Source of the DNA: DATBRV01 sp036560145
GTDB taxonomy: Bacteria > Myxococcota_A > UBA9160 > SMWR01
Assembly (NCBI GenBank): GCA_036560145.1
Contig: DATBRV010000078.1
Coordinates: forward strand, 6,473 to 70,472
DNA: 64,000 nt
Direction: 5' to 3'
Notes under the pieces: generated by a model
The model's input: only the letters and a program-made list of their open reading frames with translations
The model's database searches: none
Told to the model about the DNA's origin: nothing
Program-made: the position numbers and the translations under genes
Shown: positions 58,515 to 64,000 of the stretch, one piece after another
How the letters are laid out: each line of letters begins with the position of its first letter
Numbering within the stretch: position 1 is the first letter of the stretch

Positions 58515-60977
58515 TCACCCGCCGTCGCGCGCGCGGTCGTCGGTCGGGGCCTCCCCGGGCGGAGCCCCCCTTCGCACCCGGCTTCGCAACCGGCGCGCGC
58601 CGAACGCGGCGACGCCGCCCACCACCAGCAGCTGGCCCGAGAGCGGCAACGCCGGGACCGCTGGCGGACCCTTCGAGAGCGGATCGTTCGGGTCCCAGTG
58701 GCCGAACACCTCGAGCCCGTCGCGCATCCCGTCGTCGTCGGAATCCGCGTCGAACGGATCGCTTCCGGTGTTGGAGGGCGACAGGTAGACGCCGGTGTCG
58801 GTCTCGACGCCGTCGAGCAGGAAGTCGTTGTCGTCGTCGCCGTCGCAAGCGTCGCCCAGCGGGTCGGGATCCGGAAGCTCGCTGTTCTCCTGTCCTGGGT
58901 TCGCGACGTCCAGGCAGTTGTCGGCCGTGTTCAGCACCCCGTCGTCGTCGCGGTCCGGGTCGCAGGCGTCGCCCAGGCCATCGCCGTCGAGATCCTCCTG
59001 TCCCGGGTTCGGCGCGGCCGGGCAGTTGTCGGCCGTGTCGAGCGAACCGTCGCCGTCGCGGTCCGGGTCGCAGGCGTCGCCGAGGCCATCGCCGTCGAGA
59101 TCCTCCTGCCCCGGATTCGACAACACCAGGCAGTTGTCGGTCGCATCGGGGGTCCCATCGCCGTCGCGGTCGAGATCGCAGGCGTCGCCCAGGCCATCCC
59201 CGTCGAGGTCTTCCTGTCCGGCGTTCGGCGCCGCCAGGCAGTTGTCGTCCAGATCCGGGATCCCATCGCCATCGCGGTCGGGATCGCAGGCGTCGCCCAG
59301 GCCATCGCCGTCGAGATCCTCCTGTCCCGGGTTCGACGCCACCGGGCAGTTGTCGGCCGGGTCGGAAATCCCGTCGCCGTCGCGGTCGGGATCGCAGACG
59401 TCGCCCACCCCATCGCCGTCGAGATCCTCCTGCCCCGGATTCGACAACACCAGACAGTTGTCGGTCGCATCGGGGGTCCCATCGCCGTCGCGGTCGGGAT
59501 CGCAGGCGTCGCCCACCCCGTCGCCGTCCAGATCCTCCTGCCCGGCGTTCTTGGTCGTCGGGCAGTTGTCGCAGCTGTCGCCGAGCGGGTCGCCGTCGGA
59601 GTTCAGCTGGTCCGGGTTCGGCACCAGCAGGCAGTTGTCGGCCGAATCGAGAGCCCCATCGCCGTCGCGGTCCAGGTCGCAGGCGTCGCCCGCGCCATCG
59701 CCGTCGAGATCCTCCTGCCCCGGGTTCGGCGCCGCCGGGCAGTTGTCCGCCGCATCGGGGATCCCATCGCCGTCGCGGTCGGGATCGCAGACGTCGCCCA
59801 GCCCATCGCCGTCGAGATCCTCCTGTCCCGGGTTCGAGGCCAACGGGCAGTTGTCGGCCGTGTCGAGCGCTCCGTCGCCGTCTCGGTCCGGATCGCAGGC
59901 GTCGCCCGCGCCATCGCCGTCGAGATCCTCCTGCCCCGGATTCGGCGCCGCCGGGCAGTTGTCCGCCGCGTCGGAGATCCCATCGCCGTCGCGGTCGGGA
60001 TCGCAGACGTCGCCCGCGCCGTCGCCGTCGAGATCCTCCTGTCCCGGGTTCGTGTCGATCGGGCAGTTGTCGCAGACGTCGCCGAGCGGGTCACCGTCGG
60101 AGTTCAGCTGGTCCGGGTTCGACGCCAGCGGGCAGTTGTCGGCCGGGTCGGAAATCCCGTCGCCGTCGCGGTCGGGATCGCAGACGTCGCCCACCCCATC
60201 GCCGTCGAGATCCTGCTGTCCCGGGTTCGTGTCGATCGGGCAGTTGTCGCAGACGTCGCCGAGCGGATCGCCGTCGGAGTTCAGCTGGTCCGGGTTCGAC
60301 ACCGCCGGGCAGTTGTCGGGGCGGTCGAGCCGGCGAACCGTTCCCGTCGGGTCGCGCCAGAAGAGACCGTAGCTGGCCGCGCCGAGGTCCTTGGCGAAGA
60401 CGCGGCCGAATCCCGCGAGAACCTCCGCGTCGCTCGCCTGCGGCTTGAGCGCGATCGTGCCGCGCTCCTCGATCCGGGTCGTGACGTTCCCGTTGCGGTC
60501 GAGGGCCCCGAAAGGCACGCTGCCCAGGTAGTTCGAGCGCGAAACGATCCCGATCCCGTCCAGTCCCAGATTGGACCATACGCCGATCATGTACGACGTG
60601 TATGGCGGCTTGATGACGCAGTAGACGTCGGCGCCCGGCTGATCGTCGCAGTACTCCCTTTGCCCCGAAACCGTCAGCGCCTTGCCCAGGTACACGTGGC
60701 CGCCGGCGTTGATGTAGCCGACGGTTTCGAACCAGGGCGGAGGCCCGGGGACCAGCCACCGCATCAGGTACTCGCCCCCGTAGGACACCGTGACGAGGTC
60801 GAGCGCCGAGGCATTCCGTCCGCGCATGATCTTCAAGGCCGGCGGAACGGGCAGGACGTAGTCCGGAGGCTGATAACCATCGGAGCCGGTGATCACCACC
60901 GTGTCCGCGATCGCATGGCTCGCGAGCGAAGCCGTCAGCGCTCCCAACAGGACGATCCATTTGTGGCGCTTCTGCAA
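58515..60977 (-). CDS. Large secreted protein with thrombospondin type-3 repeats and exosortase-like sorting tail
   Basis: An 820-residue protein from TTG 60977, chosen because it aligns with the start of the short paralog; GTG 61049 is an alternative. A signal peptide is followed by the same 195-residue domain as in the paralog. Then come 15 type-3 units with DNCP/DNCL and calcium-binding DxDGDG loops (about 215-690) and a linker. The C-terminus has VPALP (774-778), a hydrophobic stretch to about 793, an Arg-rich cluster and a 16-residue extension. This layout is that of exosortase-sorted surface proteins. The domain function is unknown; adhesion is plausible. Confidence 0.82.
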   Translation of the reverse strand: MQKRHKWIVLLGALTASLASHAIADTVVITGSDGYQPPDYVLPVPPALKIMRGRNASALDLVTVSYGGEYLMRWLVPGPPPWFETVGYINAGGHVYLGKALTVSGQREYCDDQPGADVYCVIKPPYTSYMIGVWSNLGLDGIGIVSRSNYLGSVPFGALDRNGNVTTRIEERGTIALKPQASDAEVLAGFGRVFAKDLGAASYGLFWRDPTGTVRRLDRPDNCPAVSNPDQLNSDGDPLGDVCDNCPIDTNPGQQDLDGDGVGDVCDPDRDGDGISDPADNCPLASNPDQLNSDGDPLGDVCDNCPIDTNPGQEDLDGDGAGDVCDPDRDGDGISDAADNCPAAPNPGQEDLDGDGAGDACDPDRDGDGALDTADNCPLASNPGQEDLDGDGLGDVCDPDRDGDGIPDAADNCPAAPNPGQEDLDGDGAGDACDLDRDGDGALDSADNCLLVPNPDQLNSDGDPLGDSCDNCPTTKNAGQEDLDGDGVGDACDPDRDGDGTPDATDNCLVLSNPGQEDLDGDGVGDVCDPDRDGDGISDPADNCPVASNPGQEDLDGDGLGDACDPDRDGDGIPDLDDNCLAAPNAGQEDLDGDGLGDACDLDRDGDGTPDATDNCLVLSNPGQEDLDGDGLGDACDPDRDGDGSLDTADNCPAAPNPGQEDLDGDGLGDACDPDRDDDGVLNTADNCLDVANPGQENSELPDPDPLGDACDGDDDNDFLLDGVETDTGVYLSPSNTGSDPFDADSDDDGMRDGLEVFGHWDPNDPLSKGPPAVPALPLSGQLLVVGGVAAFGARRLRSRVRRGAPPGEAPTDDRARDGG
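58905..60330 (-). repeat. Tandem repeat array encoding thrombospondin type-3 units
   Basis: Fifteen units, mostly of 36 codons (about 108 bp), repeat in the coding strand of the large secreted protein. Two or three units are shorter, with the variant LNSDGDPLGD instead of DLDGDG. Units such as NPGQEDLDGDGLGDACDPDR recur almost unchanged, so recent duplication or gene conversion is likely. Because the period is a multiple of three, several other frames stay open across the array, but these are shadows. Confidence 0.9.
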
Positions 60978-61104
60978 TCGGGATCTCGACGGCTGGCGTA
61001 TCGGAGAAACTCTGGGCGCGCGGGGGGCAGCGCCGTCGTGAGAGTACACCTCGTGTTGTGAGCGAGTCCAGCGAGCGCCGCCCGCCGCGGGGTACCCTGG
61101 CCGG
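60978..61104. promoter_or_regulatory. Divergent promoter region between the large secreted protein and gmhB
   Basis: This 127 bp region separates the two divergent starts. It contains a GTG at 61049 that could be an alternative start of the secreted protein. No clear promoter hexamers or sigma-54 match were seen. Confidence 0.25.
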
Positions 61105-61671
61105 ATGCATCCGCGCCGTTTCGTGCTGCTGGATCGCGATGGCACGCTGATCGTCGAGAAGCACTACCTCGCCGAGCCGGAGCAGGTCGAGCTGATCGCG
61201 GGCGCGGCGGAAGGTCTGCGCCGGCTGGCCGCCCGCGGCCTCGGTCTCGCGGTCCTCACCAACCAGAGCGGCATCGGCCGCGGCTTCTTCGACGCCGCAC
61301 GGCTCGCCGAGATCCACGAGCGCCTCGTCTCCCGGCTGCGCGAGGAAGGCGTCGCCCTCGACGGGGTCTTCGTCTGCCCCCACCACCCGGACCAGGGCTG
61401 CGACTGCCGCAAGCCGCGGACGGGCCTGGCGCTGCGGGCGGCCGCGGAGCTCGGCTTCGAGCCCTCCCGCGCCTTCGTGGTGGGCGACCAGGCGAGCGAC
61501 ATCGGGCTCGGCCGGGCGCTCGGCGCCGCTACGCTGCTGGTGCGCACGGGCCATGGCGCGGAGACGCTCGCGCGCGGCGAGGCGCGCCCCGATCACGTCG
61601 TCGCGGACCTGAAGGAAGCGGCGGAGCGGATCGAGTCGCTGCTCAGAGAGCCCGCAGCAGCACGTCGGTGA
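61105..61671 (+). CDS. gmhB: D,D-heptose 1,7-bisphosphate phosphatase-like HAD enzyme
   Basis: A 188-residue HAD-superfamily phosphatase. The catalytic Asp pair is LLDRDGT (Asp10, Asp12). The GmhB-type zinc loop CPHHPDQGCDCRKP (91-104) has Cys91, His93, Cys99 and Cys101. GDQASDIGLG carries the third motif. GmhB dephosphorylates heptose-1,7-bisphosphate in the ADP-heptose or GDP-heptose route. No other heptose gene is visible here, so the true substrate may differ. Its end overlaps the converging wecB-like gene by 29 bases. Confidence 0.85.
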   Translation: MHPRRFVLLDRDGTLIVEKHYLAEPEQVELIAGAAEGLRRLAARGLGLAVLTNQSGIGRGFFDAARLAEIHERLVSRLREEGVALDGVFVCPHHPDQGCDCRKPRTGLALRAAAELGFEPSRAFVVGDQASDIGLGRALGAATLLVRTGHGAETLARGEARPDHVVADLKEAAERIESLLREPAAARR

Positions 61672-62734
61672 TCCGGCCGGCGGCGCGGCCATCCCAGCCA
61701 GGCGGCATCCGGCCGGGCGGCCGATCCCCCTGCTTCAGCGCGCGGTAGGCCGCCAGGATCCGATCGGGGTCGCGTCCGACCAGCTGGTTGGTCCCGAGCT
61801 CGACCGTGACCGGTCGCTCGGTGTTCTCGCGCAGCGTGAGACAGGGCACCTGAAGGATGGTCGTCTCTTCCTGGATCCCGCCGGAATCCGTCAGCACCAG
61901 CCGGGCCGACGACATCAGCTTCAGGAAATCCAGATACCCGGCCGGATCGATCATCCGCAGCCCCGGCAGCCGCGCCAGCCGGCCGTCGAGGCCGAAGGTC
62001 CGCAGCTTCTCGCGCGTGCGCGGGTGGGCGGGGAACACCAGCGGCATGTCGCGCGCCACCTCCTCCAGCGCGCCGAGGATACCCGCGAGCGCCTCGGGAT
62101 CGTCGACGTTCGAAGGCCGGTGCAGGGTGAGAACGGCGTAGCCCGAGGGCTCGAGCCCGAGCTCGCGCAGGATCCCGGACGCCTCGGCGCGGGCGCGGTG
62201 CTTCATCAGGGTGTCGATCATGACGTTGCCGACCAGATGGATCTTCGCGTCCGCGATGCCTTCGCGCCGGAGGTTCTTGGGGCCGCTCTCCTCGGTGCAG
62301 AAGAGCAGGTCGCTGATCGCGTCGGTGAGGATCCGGTTGATCTCCTCGGGCATGCTGCGGTCGAAGCTGCGCAGGCCGGCCTCGACGTGCACCAGCTGGA
62401 TGCCCAGCTTCACGGCGACCAGGCCGCAGGCGATCGTGCTGTTGACGTCGCCCACCACCAGCACCGCGTCCGGGCGGTGCTCGAGCAGGACGGGCTCGAA
62501 GCCCTTCATGATCTCGGCGGTCTGCACCGCGTGCGAGCCGCTGCCGACGCCGAGGTTCAGGTCGGGCTCCGGGATCCCGAGCTGCCGGAAGAAGAGGTCG
62601 CTCATGTTCGCGTCGTAGTGCTGCCCCGTGTGCACCAGCAGCGCTTCGATCTCGGGGCGCGCCGCGAACGCTTCCATCAGGGGAGCCACCTTCATCAGGT
62701 TCGGGCGCGCGCCGACCACGTTCACGATCTTCAC
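61643..62734 (-). CDS. wecB: UDP-N-acetylglucosamine 2-epimerase (non-hydrolysing)
   Basis: A 363-residue enzyme that turns UDP-GlcNAc into UDP-ManNAc. It begins MKIVNVVGARPNLMKVAPLM and contains HTGQHYDANMSDLFFRQLGI, VVGDVNSTIACGLVAVKLG and TDSGGIQEE, all typical of WecB. The start is GTG 62734, overlapping the glycosyltransferase stop as GTGA. UDP-ManNAc would be a donor for the polymer or be oxidised to UDP-ManNAcA, an acid that the amidotransferases could use. Confidence 0.93.
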   Translation of the reverse strand: MKIVNVVGARPNLMKVAPLMEAFAARPEIEALLVHTGQHYDANMSDLFFRQLGIPEPDLNLGVGSGSHAVQTAEIMKGFEPVLLEHRPDAVLVVGDVNSTIACGLVAVKLGIQLVHVEAGLRSFDRSMPEEINRILTDAISDLLFCTEESGPKNLRREGIADAKIHLVGNVMIDTLMKHRARAEASGILRELGLEPSGYAVLTLHRPSNVDDPEALAGILGALEEVARDMPLVFPAHPRTREKLRTFGLDGRLARLPGLRMIDPAGYLDFLKLMSSARLVLTDSGGIQEETTILQVPCLTLRENTERPVTVELGTNQLVGRDPDRILAAYRALKQGDRPPGRMPPGWDGRAAGRITDVLLRAL

Positions 62735-63969
62735 GGGCGCGCCCCCGACGCCACCAGGCGGAGCAGCCCGGCGTAGGCGCGCGCCAGCTCGGAGTAGTCG
62801 TAGGCCGCGGCGATCCGCTCGTAGCCGGCGCGCCCGAGGCTGCGCGCGAGACCGCGATCCGCGGCGAGGCGCAGCACCGCCGCGACCAGCTGCTCGGCGT
62901 TCTCGGGCTCGATGCAGATTCCCGCCCCGGCCCCCTCCACGACCTCGGCCGCGAAGCCCTCGACGCCGAGCACGATCGGCCGGGCCATCGCCGCGGCTTC
63001 AAATATTTTTGAGGGCATCACGGTGCGAAACAGCGGCCTTCGCGCCAGATGCACCAGGCAGGCGTCGCTGGCGGCCAGCACGCCCGGCATCTCCGATTTG
63101 GGGAGCCGGCCCGTGAAGACCACGCGATCGAGACCCCGCTCGCGGGCCTCGCGCTCCAGCTCCTCGCGCACGGCGCCGTCTCCCACCAGGAGCCACACCA
63201 CGTCGTCACGCCCCTGCTCGCGCAGCAGCTCCGCCGCGCGCAGCACGACCGCGAGGCCGGAGCCCATGCCGATGGTGCCCACGTAGGAGCAGAGGAACTC
63301 GCCCTTGGGCGCGAAGCGCGCGCGCAGCGGCGAGGCGTCCGCGTTCGGATCGAACATGCCGCGATCGACGCCGTTCGGGATCACCGAGATCTGCTCGGCC
63401 GGCACACCGCGCGCCTCGAGCTCCTGCTGGTAGCCGCGCCCGACCGTGACGATGCGCGTCGCGGCCGCGTACATCCGGCGCTCGAGCCAGGCGAGGAAGC
63501 GGAGCAGCCGGGAGCTGCGCATCGCCCCCACCGCGGCGATCGAGTCCGGCCAGAGATCGCGCACCTCGAGCACGAAGGGCACCCTGCGCAGGCGGCTGAC
63601 GAAGACCCCCGCCCAGCCGCAGAAGAACTGCGGCGAGGTGGCGATCACCAGATCCGGGCGGCGCGCCGTGAGGCCCGCCAGCGTGGCAGTGGCGCAGAAG
63701 GACAGGTAGTTGAGGATCCGGCGGACGGTCCCCTTGTTGGGCGCCAGATAGGTCCAGACGCGCAGCGTCTCGACCCCCTCGATCACCTCGCGCGAGCGCC
63801 AGCGATTCCGGTAGCCGGGGTAGACGACGCCGCTGGGCACGTTCGGCGCGCCCGTCACCACGCTGACGTCGAAGCCCAGCTTCACCCAGCGGCGCGTCAT
63901 CTCGTAGACGCGCGTCGCCGGCGCGTTGCCCTCCGGATGGAAGTAGTGGCTCAGGAAGAGGATGCGCAT
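62731..63969 (-). CDS. GT4-family glycosyltransferase (WbuB-like)
   Basis: A 412-residue GT4 enzyme. The N-terminal domain has ILFLSHYFHPEGNAPATRVY and PDLVIATSPQFFCGWAG, and VLEVRDLWPDSIAAVGA is characteristic of WbuB-type transferases. The donor domain has SYVGTIGMGSGLAVVL, LLVGDGAVREELE and MPSKIFEAAAMARPIVLG. It probably uses a UDP-sugar of the ManNAc/FucNAc type, consistent with the adjacent wecB-like gene. The remaining 31 bases to the window end show no supported gene. Confidence 0.87.
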   Translation of the reverse strand: MRILFLSHYFHPEGNAPATRVYEMTRRWVKLGFDVSVVTGAPNVPSGVVYPGYRNRWRSREVIEGVETLRVWTYLAPNKGTVRRILNYLSFCATATLAGLTARRPDLVIATSPQFFCGWAGVFVSRLRRVPFVLEVRDLWPDSIAAVGAMRSSRLLRFLAWLERRMYAAATRIVTVGRGYQQELEARGVPAEQISVIPNGVDRGMFDPNADASPLRARFAPKGEFLCSYVGTIGMGSGLAVVLRAAELLREQGRDDVVWLLVGDGAVREELEREARERGLDRVVFTGRLPKSEMPGVLAASDACLVHLARRPLFRTVMPSKIFEAAAMARPIVLGVEGFAAEVVEGAGAGICIEPENAEQLVAAVLRLAADRGLARSLGRAGYERIAAAYDYSELARAYAGLLRLVASGARP

Positions 63970-64000
63970 GATCGCGTCCGGCGGACCCGGGCCTCGCAGG

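Noticed and set aside
58364..61061. Long open frames on the plus strand across the type-3 repeat array (up to 787 codons)
   Set aside because: The repeat period is a multiple of three and GC-rich, so all frames tend to stay open. Translation is low-complexity and the minus frame encodes a coherent secreted protein with a signal peptide.
1..64000. Search by eye for tRNA, rRNA, CRISPR arrays, transposase genes and phage genes
   Set aside because: None was seen; tandem repeats found were either coding (type-3 units) or the short operator-like pair near 12960-12999.

Overview
The window is a 64 kb, very GC-rich stretch that is almost entirely one extracellular polysaccharide locus of the exosortase A (XrtA, PEP-CTERM) type. 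It comes from a Gram-negative bacterium: it has a Wza-like export lipoprotein, an outer-membrane beta-barrel and a sigma-54 response regulator. GC content, gene set and gene order suggest a deltaproteobacterial or Myxococcota-like lineage, but nothing in the sequence fixes the taxon. I see no rRNA, tRNA, CRISPR array, insertion sequence or phage gene.

Region 1 (1-12.8 kb, minus strand) supplies sugar nucleotides and the export machine. Its sugar genes are a GDP-mannose pyrophosphorylase (cut by the window edge), UDP-glucose dehydrogenase, two SDR epimerases and GDP-mannose 4,6-dehydratase. A WecA-like phosphoglycosyltransferase follows. The XrtA-associated set is a tyrosine autokinase, an AAA ATPase, a Wzz-like chain-length protein, a beta-barrel, a Wza-like exporter and the regulator PrsR. 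Many of these genes overlap by 4 bases, which implies translational coupling.

Region 2 (13.2-24.0 kb, plus strand) is a second long operon. It runs: small membrane protein, carbamoyltransferase, DUF5989 protein, exosortase, EpsI, PaaK/CapK-like adenylate-forming enzyme, DUF362 protein, asparagine-synthase-like amidotransferase and a two-domain oxidoreductase. The 398 bp between regions 1 and 2 is the largest non-coding gap. It holds a tandem 20-base repeat and a good sigma-54 promoter candidate.

Region 3 (24-57.8 kb) is a mosaic with frequent strand switches. It carries nine glycosyltransferases, three more amidotransferases, a Wzy-like polymerase, a Wzx-like flippase, four FkbM methyltransferases, five other methyltransferases, a methyltransferase remnant, a GMC oxidoreductase, an aldo/keto reductase, ManA, an SGNH hydrolase and a secreted beta-helix protein.

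Region 4 (57.8-64 kb) has two tandem secreted paralogs. The larger carries 15 thrombospondin type-3 units and an exosortase-like sorting tail, so it is a candidate substrate of the exosortase in region 2. GmhB-like, WecB-like and one more glycosyltransferase gene close the window.

Together the genes describe a Wzx/Wzy-dependent heteropolysaccharide. It is probably rich in mannose-derived and uronic acid residues, and probably amidated, carbamoylated and O-methylated. Its synthesis is linked to exosortase protein sorting and sigma-54 control. Functions were assigned from motifs and family knowledge; no database search was run.
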